From the NCBI RefSeq assembly GCF_021890735.1, contig NZ_JAKKUR010000008.1, positions 1-61,479 of the forward strand: 61,479 bases of DNA, given 5' to 3'. The DNA is from Thermanaeromonas sp. GTDB taxonomy: Bacteria > Bacillota > DSM-521 > Neomoorellales > Neomoorellaceae. The first letter of the stretch is position 1. Each line of letters begins with the position of its first letter. Below are positions 42,527 through 52,490 of this stretch, piece after piece. A program made the translations under genes and the position numbers. Under the pieces are notes generated by a model. It did not search any database and was not told the DNA's origin. It saw only the letters and a list, made by a program, of their open reading frames with translations.

Positions 42527-43822
42527 ATGTTGGCAAGGAGAGCCGGAAAAGGATGGAACACTTTAAAGCTTATAGTTGCTGTTTTGGCTATCCTGGCCCT
42601 AGGCATAGGGGCCTTGCCACCGCTTCTTAAAGGTATGAAACTGGGTTTGGACTTACAGGGCGGCGTTCATGTGGTGGTCGAAGCTAAGGATACCCCGGAT
42701 CATAGAGTGACGGGCGAAGATATGGACGCCCTGGAGCGTGTTATGCGTAACCGGGTGGACGAGCTGGGCTTGGCCGAGCCTCTCATCCAGAGGGAGGGAA
42801 GCCGCAGGCTTATTATTGAACTGGCAGGCGCCAGGGATCCGGAAGAAGCCGTTAGGATAATCGGTAAAACGGCCTTGCTGGAATTTAAAACCAGCGATGG
42901 TCAAGTAGTGGTAAGCGGGAAAGATCTCAAAGATGCAAAAGCCATCATCGACCAGCGTAACCAAGAACCTCAGGTAGCCTTAAGATTTAATGAGGAAGGA
43001 ACTAAAAGATTCGCGGAAGTTACCACAGAGTTAACTCAAAAGTACGCCAAAGGAGATCCCCGCAGGCGGATCGGCATATATTTGGATAACGAGCTTCTCA
43101 CCAACCCGGAAGTGGAAGAACCCATCCCGAGCGGGGAAGCTGTTATCCGCGGCGGGTTCGCCGATTTTAAGGAAGCAGCAAATCTCGCTGCTCTCTTGCG
43201 CGGTGGAGCCCTACCCGTACCTGTAGAAATAGTGGAGCGCAGGGCCGTAGGACCCACCTTGGGGTTAGATTCTCTAATTAAAAGCGAGAAGGCAGCTATT
43301 GTCGCGCTGGCAACCATTGCTTTATTTATGCTTATAGTTTACCGTTTACCCGGCCTGGTGGCCAACCTTTCTCTGGTAGTTTACGCGGTCCTCGTTTTAG
43401 CCGCTTTATGGGCCTTAAAAGCCACCCTGACCTTACCCGGGATCGCCGGTTTGCTGTTGTCGGTAGCCATGGCTTTAGACGCCAATATTCTGATCTACGA
43501 GCGCCTAAAGGAAGAATTGCGAAACGGCAAGACTTTGCGGTCCGCAGTAGATGCCGGTTTTAAGCGAGCTTTTGTTACTATCTTTGACTCTAACGCTACA
43601 ACTGTCTTGGTAGCCATAGTCCTTTATTTCCTAGGCAGCGGGACTGTGCGCGGGTTTGCCATAACCCTTTCTTTAGGTATAGCCATCAGCATGTTTACGG
43701 CCATAACCTTAACCAGAACCCTGCTTCACTTAGTTATAAGCGTACCCGCTCTTAGCCGGAATTTGTGGCTTTATGGCTTTCATGTGAAAGCTAGGCCGGC
43801 AGAAGTAGAAGGGGTGAAGTAG
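42527..43822 (+). CDS. secD: Protein translocase subunit SecD
   Basis: A 431-residue membrane protein with an N-terminal membrane segment, KLGLDLQGGVHVVVEA, the periplasmic-type P1 domain (VMRNRVDELGLAEPLIQREG) and five C-terminal membrane segments including LLLSVAMALDANILIYERLKEE and FDSNATTVLVAIVLYFLGSG. It uses the proton-motive force to help complete secretion with SecF. ATG 42527 with AAGGGGGAAG upstream. Confidence 0.95.
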   Translation: MLARRAGKGWNTLKLIVAVLAILALGIGALPPLLKGMKLGLDLQGGVHVVVEAKDTPDHRVTGEDMDALERVMRNRVDELGLAEPLIQREGSRRLIIELAGARDPEEAVRIIGKTALLEFKTSDGQVVVSGKDLKDAKAIIDQRNQEPQVALRFNEEGTKRFAEVTTELTQKYAKGDPRRRIGIYLDNELLTNPEVEEPIPSGEAVIRGGFADFKEAANLAALLRGGALPVPVEIVERRAVGPTLGLDSLIKSEKAAIVALATIALFMLIVYRLPGLVANLSLVVYAVLVLAALWALKATLTLPGIAGLLLSVAMALDANILIYERLKEELRNGKTLRSAVDAGFKRAFVTIFDSNATTVLVAIVLYFLGSGTVRGFAITLSLGIAISMFTAITLTRTLLHLVISVPALSRNLWLYGFHVKARPAEVEGVK

Positions 43823-43824
43823 AC

Positions 43825-44724
43825 ATGAATTTTGTAGGCAGGCGGAAGTTATGGTACGCAATTTCGCTGCTGGTAATCATACCGGGGCTTATAGCTATGC
43901 TGGTTAATCGGCCGGCCCTTAATTTTAGCATCGACTTTACCGGTGGGAATCTATTACAACTCAAATTTGAGCGCCCCGTAGAAAGCAGCCAAGTGAGGGA
44001 GGTACTGAAAGAATTTAATCTAGAAAAGAGCTCCTTACAGACAGCGGGAGAAAACGAATTCCTTCTACGGACCCCTGTCCTAGGAGAGGAAGAGACGGGC
44101 AAGCTTTTTTCTGCTTTAAAAGAGAAACTGGGAAACTTCGAGATAAAGCGTAACGAAAAAGTGGGGGCTACAATAGGGCGGGAGATAACCCGTAACGCCC
44201 TTTATGCCTTGATTATAGCTTCAGGTTTGATGCTCATCTATATAGGCTTCCGGTTTGAATTTCTTTTCGGTGTATCGGCGGTAGTAGCTTTGCTCCATGA
44301 TGTCTTGGTAACCGTAGGTCTTTTTGCCCTTTTCCGCTGGGAAGTGGACAGCTCCTTCGTGGCGGCTATTTTAACTATTATCGGGTATTCTATTAACGAT
44401 ACCATAGTAATATTCGACCGCATCCGCGAAAACCTACGCATGCGCAAGAAAGAGAGCCTGGAGGAACTGGTGAACAGGAGCATTAAGCAGAGCCTGACGC
44501 GCACTATTAGTACCGTAACTACTGTAATTATTGCCCTAGTGGCCCTGCTTACCTTAGGTGGAGAAACTACAAAAGGTTTTGCCCTGGCCATGCTTATAGG
44601 AACTGTAAGCGGAACCTATTCCTCTATCTTTACGGCCAGCCCCCTTTGGATCGATTTACGACGCCTAGCAGAGGGGCGCAAGAAGGCCTTCCAAGGAAGG
44701 GAACGCCGGGTCACTTCTCCTTAA
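43825..44724 (+). CDS. secF: Protein translocase subunit SecF
   Basis: A 299-residue partner of SecD with NFSIDFTGGNLLQLKF near the N-terminus, IGREITRNALYALIIAS, six membrane segments and TIIGYSINDTIVIFDRIREN, followed by TRTISTVTTVIIALVALL. It starts 3 nt after the secD stop. Confidence 0.95.
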   Translation: MNFVGRRKLWYAISLLVIIPGLIAMLVNRPALNFSIDFTGGNLLQLKFERPVESSQVREVLKEFNLEKSSLQTAGENEFLLRTPVLGEEETGKLFSALKEKLGNFEIKRNEKVGATIGREITRNALYALIIASGLMLIYIGFRFEFLFGVSAVVALLHDVLVTVGLFALFRWEVDSSFVAAILTIIGYSINDTIVIFDRIRENLRMRKKESLEELVNRSIKQSLTRTISTVTTVIIALVALLTLGGETTKGFALAMLIGTVSGTYSSIFTASPLWIDLRRLAEGRKKAFQGRERRVTSP

Positions 44725-44787
44725 AAGGCTGCACCTATATGGGGGCTCTTTTTAAACAAAGGTAGCAATTAAAGGGGGTTAAAAACC

Positions 44788-45255
44788 CTGGAAATTCTCT
44801 GGGGAGTACTGTTGGCCGGGCTACTTCTAGCAGGTCTGCTTCATCCTAGGGCGGGCCTGCTTTTCGTTATGCTGCTTCTTTTTTGTATCCTATACTATGC
44901 ACCCCCCAGGAGCTTGCCATCTATACTATTACTGGTAACAGTAGTCATAACGGCTCTGGCCTTGGCCATAATAGGATGGCTTAAGGCGACGAAGGAGGTT
45001 TTCAACCTAAGTAAGCCCTTAGTTTTAAGTATGACCGTTTTGCTTGTAACTAGCGTCCTCCTGGGTAGCCGGATCGGCTTAAGCATTTCCGGCATAGCAG
45101 GGGCAGGGGAGCTAGAGGAGTTAAAAAAGCAAATGGGGGTCCACAGGTTTTGGAAATACCTGGCCAGTATCCTTCTTCCCCGGTTGTCTTTCTTTTTACT
45201 TTGGCTTCTTTTGCTAGGGTATGCCGTTAAATATCTTGCCGACCTTCAACTCTAG
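44788..45255 (+). CDS. Hypothetical membrane protein, probable CTG start
   Basis: About 155 residues with four or five hydrophobic segments (residues about 1-42, 50-70, 85-100, 130-150). No family was recognised. TTG 44812 has no ribosome site, whereas CTG 44788 in the same frame has AAAGGGGG (44771-44778) exactly 9 nt upstream, the same spacing as at the other CTG start (1791). The longer form begins LEILWGVLLAGLLLAGLLHP, a complete first membrane segment. It lies between secF and a cation exporter gene. Confidence 0.6.
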   Translation: MEILWGVLLAGLLLAGLLHPRAGLLFVMLLLFCILYYAPPRSLPSILLLVTVVITALALAIIGWLKATKEVFNLSKPLVLSMTVLLVTSVLLGSRIGLSISGIAGAGELEELKKQMGVHRFWKYLASILLPRLSFFLLWLLLLGYAVKYLADLQL

Positions 45256-45341
45256 TGTTACAATGGGAGCAAAGCACCGCCACGGACTTCATCCAGGGAA
45301 GATGAAGTCTAATTTTTTGAGAGTGGGAGGAGAGGGTGGCC

Positions 45342-46247
45342 ATGGATGAGCGCCAGCGAGCCGCCCGGTTGTCGGTTTTCTCTAATATTTCTTTGGTTGT
45401 TTTGAAGCTTTTAACGGGGATATTCACGGGCTCCATAAGTATAATATCGGAGGCCATCCATTCCGGACTGGACTTAATGGCCTCAGCCCTTGCCTATTTT
45501 TCTCTAAAGGAAGCCAGTAAACCGGCTGATTATGAGCACCGTTACGGCCACGGCAAAATAGAAAACGTAGCTGGAACCTTTGAAGCTTTGCTTGTGTTTG
45601 TGGCGGCCCTGATCATCATTATAGAAGCTTTAAAGAAACTTAAGTCAGGAGTAGAGGTTTCGCAACCCGTGGCCGGTATAGTAGTGATGGGACTATCGGC
45701 TGGGGTAAATTACCAGGTGTCCCGCCACCTTTTTAAAGTGGCTAAAGCTACCCAGTCGGTGGCTTTGGAGGCCGATGCCTGGCACCTTTTGACGGATGTT
45801 TACACTTCAATAGGTGTTATGTTAGGTCTCGGGATCCTCAAGCTCACAGGGTTTAGCTTTATAGATCCTTTAGCGGCGCTTTTTGTAGCAGGCCTTATCT
45901 TACGGGCTGCTTATAGACTTATGCGTGAGGCTTTTTTACCCCTCGTGGATGTTTGCCTTCCGGCAGAGGAGGAACGCCTGGTAAAGGACATTATCGCCGC
46001 TCACGCCGGAGAATATATCGAATTCCATAAACTGCGCACCAGAAAGTCCGGCCGGGAGCGCCAGATAGATTTACACCTGGTTGTACCCGCCTGCCAGCCG
46101 GTAGCTGAAGCGCACAGCTTGTGCGACCGCATTACCTCGGAAATTAAGGCAGCACTTCCGTACAGTGAGGTGCTAATCCATATAGAGCCCTGCCGTGAAG
46201 ATAAAGATTGTCACCGGTGCCCCGGCTGCCAGGAGGCTGTAAAATGA
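45342..46247 (+). CDS. Cation diffusion facilitator transporter
   Basis: A 301-residue CDF-family exporter with six membrane segments. Metal-site motifs are ISEAIHSGLDLMAS in segment 2, EHRYGHGKIENVAG after segment 3 and ALEADAWHLLTDVYTS in segment 5. The C-terminal cytoplasmic domain ends with a Cys/His-rich tail (CREDKDCHRCPGCQE), a possible extra metal site. ATG 45342 is preferred to GTG 45336 by the position of GGAGGAG. Substrate (Zn, Mn, Fe or Co) cannot be told. Overlaps recJ by 4 nt. Confidence 0.88.
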   Translation: MDERQRAARLSVFSNISLVVLKLLTGIFTGSISIISEAIHSGLDLMASALAYFSLKEASKPADYEHRYGHGKIENVAGTFEALLVFVAALIIIIEALKKLKSGVEVSQPVAGIVVMGLSAGVNYQVSRHLFKVAKATQSVALEADAWHLLTDVYTSIGVMLGLGILKLTGFSFIDPLAALFVAGLILRAAYRLMREAFLPLVDVCLPAEEERLVKDIIAAHAGEYIEFHKLRTRKSGRERQIDLHLVVPACQPVAEAHSLCDRITSEIKAALPYSEVLIHIEPCREDKDCHRCPGCQEAVK

Positions 46248-49075
46248 CGGAGGCAATATGGGAAGTCTGTCCTCGCAATTATGAATTGCAGGAGAAGCTT
46301 TCCAGGGGCCTAAATATATCGCCTTTGACTTCCCAGGTATTGATAAACCGGGGGATAAGAAGCGTAGAAGAAGGAAGGCTGTTCCTACAGGGAGGGCTAA
46401 AGGACTTAAGCTCGCCCTACGAGCTTCCCGGTGTAGATGAAGCTTTAGCCAGGGTGGAAAAAGCGTTACGTAATAAGGAGAAGGTGTTAATTTATGGAGA
46501 TTATGATGTAGACGGCCTTACGGCCTCTGCCCTTTTAGGGGAGGTATTAGCAGACTTAGGGTTAGATGTGGAGTATTACCTCCCCCACCGTTTGGAAGAA
46601 GGCTACGGGGTAAGTATTAAGGGGCTTGAAGCGGCCCTTTCTTCAGGATGCCGTCTGGTGATTACCGTAGATTGCGGGATAACGGCTGTAGAGGAAGCTT
46701 TATGGGCCAGGGAAAAAGGATTAGACCTTATAATTACTGATCATCACCGGCCGGGACCGGAGCTCCCTCCGGCCCTAAGTTTGATCAATCCCTGGCTTTT
46801 GGAAGAAAGTAAAGCTATCCTTGCGGGGGTAGGGGTAGCCTTTAAGCTAGCCCAGGCTTTAGGAGAATTTTTCTCCTTGCCTTGCGGGGAGAAGGCTGGT
46901 GCGGGAGCTTTAGATTTAGTGGCTTTGGGCACTCTGGCGGATTCCATGCCCCTTTTAGGGGAAAACAGGGCCCTTGTACGGCTAGGTTTAGAGGAACTTA
47001 AGAAAGCCGAACGCCCCGGCTTAAGGGCTTTAATGGAGGTAACAGGTTTAAAATGGGAAAGCCTTGATGCAGAAAAAATAGTTTGGGTGCTGGCACCGCG
47101 CCTTAACGCCGCCGGGCGCCTGGGGTCTGCCCGGCCAGCCCTGGAACTTCTGCTTACCTCTTCCTTCCAGAGGGCTTGGGAGCTGGCCCAGACCCTCAAC
47201 TTGCAGAATCAGACCCGTCAGCTTTTGGAGGAACAGATATGGACGGAAGCGCTTGTACAAGCTGAGGAAGCTGTGGCACGGGGCGAACCGGGTCTGGTTC
47301 TTGCGGGTAAAGGGTGGCACCCCGGCGTGTTAGGAATAGTGGCGGCAAGACTGGTAGAACGTTTTAGGCGGCCTACTATCCTTATAAGCTTAGAACCCTC
47401 GGGGAAAGGACGGGGCTCAGGACGGGCTCAAGAAGGAGTGGACCTTTTTAAAATCCTTAAAAGCTGTGCGTTTTACCTACTAGATTATGGAGGTCACGGA
47501 CAAGCCGTAGGTTTAGAGATAGAAGCCGAAAAGATACCTGCTTTCCGGGAGGCATTTTTTTACGCTTTAGAGGCGGCTTCCGCAATAGAAACCTTTAAGC
47601 CCAGGCTTAAATTAGATGCCGAAGCCCGGCTAAGCCAAATGGATTTAAATTTGGTAGAAGAAATTAAGGCTCTTGCTCCCTTCGGACCGTCTAACCCCCG
47701 TCCCCTGTTCCTCTATCAAGGGGCCAGGTTAATTTCCATACGCCAGGTAGGCACGGAGGGAGCTCACCTCAAGCTTAAACTGGAAGCCGAGGGCCGGGAA
47801 GTTTCGGCCATAGGCTTCCGGATGGCCCTCCCCCCTGAGATAACTCCCGGCAGCCACGTGGACTTGGCCTTCCGGCCGGAGGAAAATACCTTCAACGGTG
47901 AAACAGAACTACAATTAATAGTGGAAGCATTACGCCCGGCAGTTATGGAAGCGATCAGTGTCAGTGTCGATAACCCCAAGGTAGATAACCTTGTCAGGTC
48001 CGGCATGGATTTGGAGTATGTGCAAGGTGAGGACGGGATCGTACCTCGAGAAACAGATGAAGGGTGGACGATTACCTGGGCCAAAGCCATTATTGAGGAG
48101 CTAAAAAGGAGCTGGGGTGAAAAAAACCGGCCGGTGACCATTATCCTCTCCTCCGGGTTGGGGGTGTTAAGTTGCTACCACGGATTAAAGAACATTTTGT
48201 CCCCTGAGGTAGGGCCGCTGGCGGTACGGGGACCGTGGTTACCGGAAGAGAAGTTAGCCTTTCCGCCTTCTGCGCGTATTCTTCTTGAACCGTTCGAGCT
48301 TTGGAGAAGGGAGGGCAGGAAGAAGGGGCAGGAGATTTGGTCCCCGGTAGCAAAAGATGGCGGGCGACAACTTTCCCCAGGTGCTTTTGATTATGAGCTT
48401 GCGCCTGATCTAGTAAAGCTTGCCTGGGAGCTGGCATCGCGGGGTGAGAGGGTTCTTATATATACTGAACATCCCGCACAGGCCCGGAAGATGGTCCAAT
48501 TGCTATGGCAGCGGGGTAAGTTTAAGGTAGGTTTGGATGAAGGTTTGACTTTTGAAGAGAAGTTTTCCCTCCGGCGGCAAGCCTTGGCCGGCGATCTAAG
48601 GCTTCTGGTAGGTGTAGGGTGGTGTCCTGCCTGGTTTTATCCGGCAGAAGCGGTTCTTTTTACCTATCTTCCCCGGGGAAGGGAGGAAGTGGAGCTTTCC
48701 CTTCCCTTACAGACTAAAAGACCCAGGGTGTACATATCGGCCCGTGCTTTAAGCAAAGGGCCTCCCTTGCCTCCGGATTTAAGAGGTTTTCTGGGCCGCC
48801 TGTATAAGCGCCTGCACGACATAAGCTTGCGTAAAAAGGCTTTATATTTACATAATAATGTTGCCAGCAATTATTTATTCCGGTGTGGTTTAAACATTCT
48901 AGAGGAGTTGGGTCTAATACATATATCCTACCGTAACGAAGGGATAAAGGCTTGGGTTAAGAGTACGACCCGAGATAAACGGGATTTAAACCGCTCCTGG
49001 CGGTACCGCCAGATATGCCGGGATTACGAGGAGGTTTTTGCACTTTGGCGGGAGCTCACCCGGCGAAGGGGGTGA
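46244..49075 (+). CDS. recJ: Single-stranded-DNA exonuclease RecJ
   Basis: A 943-residue RecJ. The DHH core shows YGDYDVDGLTASALL, ITVDCGITAVEEA, ITDHHRPG and ALGTLADSMPLL. The DHHA1 part has GWHPGVLGIVAARLVERF and YGGHGQAVGLE. An OB-fold follows (about 460-560). The last 350 residues form an extension absent from E. coli RecJ (577 residues), resembling the long RecJ of other Firmicutes; no intact helicase motif was seen in it. It removes single strands 5' to 3' in recombination and repair. Confidence 0.93.
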   Translation: MTEAIWEVCPRNYELQEKLSRGLNISPLTSQVLINRGIRSVEEGRLFLQGGLKDLSSPYELPGVDEALARVEKALRNKEKVLIYGDYDVDGLTASALLGEVLADLGLDVEYYLPHRLEEGYGVSIKGLEAALSSGCRLVITVDCGITAVEEALWAREKGLDLIITDHHRPGPELPPALSLINPWLLEESKAILAGVGVAFKLAQALGEFFSLPCGEKAGAGALDLVALGTLADSMPLLGENRALVRLGLEELKKAERPGLRALMEVTGLKWESLDAEKIVWVLAPRLNAAGRLGSARPALELLLTSSFQRAWELAQTLNLQNQTRQLLEEQIWTEALVQAEEAVARGEPGLVLAGKGWHPGVLGIVAARLVERFRRPTILISLEPSGKGRGSGRAQEGVDLFKILKSCAFYLLDYGGHGQAVGLEIEAEKIPAFREAFFYALEAASAIETFKPRLKLDAEARLSQMDLNLVEEIKALAPFGPSNPRPLFLYQGARLISIRQVGTEGAHLKLKLEAEGREVSAIGFRMALPPEITPGSHVDLAFRPEENTFNGETELQLIVEALRPAVMEAISVSVDNPKVDNLVRSGMDLEYVQGEDGIVPRETDEGWTITWAKAIIEELKRSWGEKNRPVTIILSSGLGVLSCYHGLKNILSPEVGPLAVRGPWLPEEKLAFPPSARILLEPFELWRREGRKKGQEIWSPVAKDGGRQLSPGAFDYELAPDLVKLAWELASRGERVLIYTEHPAQARKMVQLLWQRGKFKVGLDEGLTFEEKFSLRRQALAGDLRLLVGVGWCPAWFYPAEAVLFTYLPRGREEVELSLPLQTKRPRVYISARALSKGPPLPPDLRGFLGRLYKRLHDISLRKKALYLHNNVASNYLFRCGLNILEELGLIHISYRNEGIKAWVKSTTRDKRDLNRSWRYRQICRDYEEVFALWRELTRRRG

Positions 49076-49081
49076 GGGTTA

Positions 49082-51253
49082 ATGGATCTCCAGAGTTTGG
49101 AAAGGCAGATATTACTCTACTATCCCAATGCCGACCTAAAACTCATCCGGGACGCCTATGATTTTGCCAGCGTTGCCCACAAGGAACAGAGGCGGCATTC
49201 CGGCGAACCTTTCATTACCCACCCGCTGGCCGTGGCCGAAATACTGGCCGAGTTGGAGCTGGATTTGGTTACCATCGCTGCGGGCTTGTTGCATGATGTG
49301 GTTGAGGACACTCCTATAAGTTTAGATACGGTTAGGGAGATTTTCGGCGAAGAAATAGCCTTACTTGTGGACGGGGTAACTAAACTAAGCCGCCTCGAAT
49401 ATAAGACAAAAGAAGAGCAGCAGGCGGAGACCTTACGGAAGATGTTTTTGGCCATGGCCAAAGACATCCGGGTGATCCTTATTAAGCTGGCCGACCGCCT
49501 GCATAACATGCGCACCCTAAAACATTGCCCGGTGGATAAGCAGAAAGACATTGCCCGGGAGACCCTGGAGATCTACGCCCCCTTGGCTCACCGCCTGGGG
49601 ATCTTCCGCTTGAAATGGGAACTGGAGGACTTGGCTTTACGTTATCAGGAACCCGAGGTATACTATGAGCTAGTCAAGAGTATTTCCAAGAAACGGCAAG
49701 AAAGGGAAGAGTATATCCAGAAGGTAGCTGCTATTTTAAGAGAGAAATTACAAGAAAACGGTATTGAAGCTGATATTCAGGGCCGGCCGAAGCATTTCTA
49801 CAGCATTTACAATAAGATGAAAAAGCAGCAAAAGGAGCTAAGCGAAATATACGACCTGATCGCCTTAAGGGTTATTGTGGATACCGTTAAGGATTGCTAC
49901 GCGGTTTTGGGGATAATCCATGCTTTGTGGAGGCCCATCCCGGGCCGCTTTAAGGATTATATTGCCATGCCCAAGCCGAATATGTACCAGTCCCTGCATA
50001 CCACCGTATTGGGACCCGAGGGTGAACCCTTTGAAGTACAGATCCGTACCTGGGAGATGCACCGCACGGCCGAGTACGGTATCGCCGCCCATTGGCGTTA
50101 TAAGGAAGGCTATACCAGTTCCGATAAGGAGTTTGAGCAGAAGCTTACTTGGCTCCGCCAGATTTTGGACTGGCAGCGGGAACTAAAGGATCCCCGCGAA
50201 TTTATGGAATCCCTTAAGATAGACCTCTTTTCCGACCGCGTATACGTATTTACTCCCAAAGGGGATGTAGTAGAACTACCGGCCGGCTCCGTACCCATAG
50301 ACTTTGCCTACCGTGTTCACACGGATATAGGCCACCAATGCGTGGGAGCTAAGGTGAACGGCCGCATAGTCCCTCTGGACTACCAGCTAAAAACTGGTGA
50401 CATAGTGGAAATCTTAACCCAGAAGGGTAGCGGACCCAGCCGGGACTGGTTAAAAATAGTTAAAACATCCCAGGCTAAAAACCGTATCCGCCAGTGGTTC
50501 CGACGGGTGGAGCGGGAAAAGAATTTAGCTAAGGGGAGGGAACTGTTAGAAAAGGAGTGCCGGAAGCAGGGCTTAGAGCCGGAAGAGGTCTTAAAGGGTA
50601 ATTTCCTCCAAGAGGCAGCCCGCAAGTTTAACTTCTCTTCTTTTGAGGATCTGCTGGTGGCCATAGGAGACGGGGTGGTAACCCCGGCACAAGCATTGGG
50701 AGACCTCATTAAGGAGAAAGAAGCGGAGAAAAAAGAGGAAGAAAAGCCTGCGGCGGACTCCTTCCCTCAGGCCAAATCCTGGACCGGCTTTAGCCGTCCT
50801 TCCCAGGGAGTGAGGGTTAAAGGCGTGGATAACGTGGTAGTCCGCCTGGCCCATTGTTGCAACCCTCTACCTGGGGATGCCATTATCGGGTACATTACCC
50901 GGGGTCGCGGTGTTTCCGTACACCGCAGTGATTGTCCCAATATCCTCCACCATTTAAAGCAGGAACCCGAGCGCATAATCGAAGTGGCCTGGGATCAGGA
51001 TGCCGAAGCCACTTACCAGGTGCAGATAGAAGCCCTGGCTTGGGACCGGCCGCGCTTGGCCATGGATATTATGACTGCGGTGGCGGATACCAAGACCATT
51101 ATAAATGCCGTACACGCTCGCGCCACCCGTAACAACATGGCTACCGTGGACTTAAAGTTGGAGATACGGAGCCTGGAGCACCTGCAGTATATAATGGACA
51201 AAATCAAGCGCATTAAAGACGTTATGGAGGTTAAGAGGGTGACACCGAGCTAA
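49082..51253 (+). CDS. relA: Bifunctional (p)ppGpp synthetase/hydrolase
   Basis: A 723-residue Rel protein. The HD hydrolase domain shows HPLAVAEILAELELD, GLLHDVVEDT and KLADRLHNMRTL; both catalytic halves look intact. The synthetase region has RPKHFYSIYNKMKKQ, YDLIALRVIVD and KPNMYQSLHTTVLGP. A TGS domain (YVFTPKGDVVELPAGSVPID), a zinc-finger-like HCCNPLPGD region and a C-terminal ACT domain follow. It sets the stringent response. Starts at ATG 49082, a few bases after recJ. Confidence 0.95.
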   Translation: MDLQSLERQILLYYPNADLKLIRDAYDFASVAHKEQRRHSGEPFITHPLAVAEILAELELDLVTIAAGLLHDVVEDTPISLDTVREIFGEEIALLVDGVTKLSRLEYKTKEEQQAETLRKMFLAMAKDIRVILIKLADRLHNMRTLKHCPVDKQKDIARETLEIYAPLAHRLGIFRLKWELEDLALRYQEPEVYYELVKSISKKRQEREEYIQKVAAILREKLQENGIEADIQGRPKHFYSIYNKMKKQQKELSEIYDLIALRVIVDTVKDCYAVLGIIHALWRPIPGRFKDYIAMPKPNMYQSLHTTVLGPEGEPFEVQIRTWEMHRTAEYGIAAHWRYKEGYTSSDKEFEQKLTWLRQILDWQRELKDPREFMESLKIDLFSDRVYVFTPKGDVVELPAGSVPIDFAYRVHTDIGHQCVGAKVNGRIVPLDYQLKTGDIVEILTQKGSGPSRDWLKIVKTSQAKNRIRQWFRRVEREKNLAKGRELLEKECRKQGLEPEEVLKGNFLQEAARKFNFSSFEDLLVAIGDGVVTPAQALGDLIKEKEAEKKEEEKPAADSFPQAKSWTGFSRPSQGVRVKGVDNVVVRLAHCCNPLPGDAIIGYITRGRGVSVHRSDCPNILHHLKQEPERIIEVAWDQDAEATYQVQIEALAWDRPRLAMDIMTAVADTKTIINAVHARATRNNMATVDLKLEIRSLEHLQYIMDKIKRIKDVMEVKRVTPS

Positions 51254-51268
51254 TAGGGGTGGTGTTTT

Positions 51269-51718
51269 TTGCGTGCAGTTGTCCAGCGGGTGTCGTCCGC
51301 AAAGGTTAAAGTAGAGGGCCGGGAGATCAGCGCCATAGGTCCAGGACTGTTGGTGTTTTTAGGGGTTAGGTCCGGTGACACAGAGGAAGACGCGCGTTAC
51401 CTGGCAGAAAAAATTGCCGGTTTGCGCGTGTTTCCCGACGGGGAGGGAAAAATGAATCTTTCCGTCCGGGATACTGGTGGTAACGTGCTGGTGGTTTCCC
51501 AGTTTACCCTTTACGGAGATTGCCGTAAAGGGAAACGGCCCAGCTTCAGCGAGGCTGCCCCAGCTAAAGAGGCGGAAAAGCTGTACGAAACCTTTATAGG
51601 GGCTCTGAAGGAACAGGGATTAGATGTGGCCTGCGGCCAATTTCAGGCTCATATGCAGGTTGAGCTGGTGAATGACGGCCCGGTTACGCTCCTTCTAGAC
51701 AGCGATAAACTTTTTTAA
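51269..51718 (+). CDS. dtd: D-aminoacyl-tRNA deacylase
   Basis: A 149-residue enzyme with [61 protein letters not shown] (catalytic core) and the GPVTLLLDS end containing the cross-subunit Gly-Pro motif (NDGPVT). It removes D-amino acids and glycine from mischarged tRNA. The start is TTG 51269. Confidence 0.94.
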   Translation: MRAVVQRVSSAKVKVEGREISAIGPGLLVFLGVRSGDTEEDARYLAEKIAGLRVFPDGEGKMNLSVRDTGGNVLVVSQFTLYGDCRKGKRPSFSEAAPAKEAEKLYETFIGALKEQGLDVACGQFQAHMQVELVNDGPVTLLLDSDKLF

Positions 51719-51849
51719 GCATTTCCCCCTCCCTCACCTATTGTCAAACTTTCGGTCCAGGCGGGCGGTAAGCGTGTGTTTTTCTTCGAGCCCCGGTAGC
51801 TTAACGCTTTTAGGTATACTTCTAAACAAAACAGGAGGGATATTCAAAC

Positions 51850-52467
51850 ATGATTTTGGAAACTCTGGTGGTCGGTCCCTTGGCCACTAACTGTTATCTC
51901 ATCGCTTGTCCCCAGACCAAAGAAGGGGCTGTGATTGACCCCGGCGCTGAAGGCCAGAGGATACTGGCCCTGGCCGCACAAGTAGGAGTAAAAATACGTT
52001 ATATCATTAACACCCACGGCCATATAGACCATTGCGGTGCCAACGGTGAAATAAAAGAGGCTACAGGTGCGGAAATATTGATCCACAGGGCAGATGCGCC
52101 CTATCTTACCGACGCCAGCAAGAACCTGCTCATCTTTACGGGAGGGCAAGGAGGTAGCCCCCCGGCAGACCGGACCCTGGAAGAAGGAGACATCGTACAC
52201 GTGGGTAAGATATCTTTAGAAGTGATCCATACTCCCGGGCATACACCAGGAGGTATCTGCCTTAAGGGAGAGGGAGTGGTCTTTACCGGAGATACTCTTT
52301 TTGCCGGTTCCATCGGGCGCACGGACTTTCCTGGGGGGTCCTTTAAGCAGCTTATAGATTCGGTAAAGGAAAAACTTTTCTGCCTCCCCGAAGACCTGGT
52401 CATTTACCCCGGTCACGGGCCTTCCTCCACCATCGGTGCTGAGAAGACGGATAATCCTTTTTTCTAG
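51850..52467 (+). CDS. MBL-fold metallo-hydrolase (glyoxalase II-like)
   Basis: A 205-residue metallo-beta-lactamase-fold protein with NTHGHIDHCGAN (zinc ligands), HTPGHTPGGICL, FTGDTLFAGSIGRTDFPGG and YPGHGPSSTIG. YcbL/GloB-like relatives hydrolyse thioesters. ATG 51850 with AGGAGGG upstream. It follows dtd and precedes hisS; this dtd-MBL-hisS-aspS order is widespread in Clostridia. Confidence 0.9.
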   Translation: MILETLVVGPLATNCYLIACPQTKEGAVIDPGAEGQRILALAAQVGVKIRYIINTHGHIDHCGANGEIKEATGAEILIHRADAPYLTDASKNLLIFTGGQGGSPPADRTLEEGDIVHVGKISLEVIHTPGHTPGGICLKGEGVVFTGDTLFAGSIGRTDFPGGSFKQLIDSVKEKLFCLPEDLVIYPGHGPSSTIGAEKTDNPFF

Positions 52468-52490
52468 AGAGTTAAGGAGAGGAGAGCGTT

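Noticed and set aside
52468-52490. T-box leader before hisS-aspS
   Set aside because: Only 23 nt separate hisS from the upstream gene.
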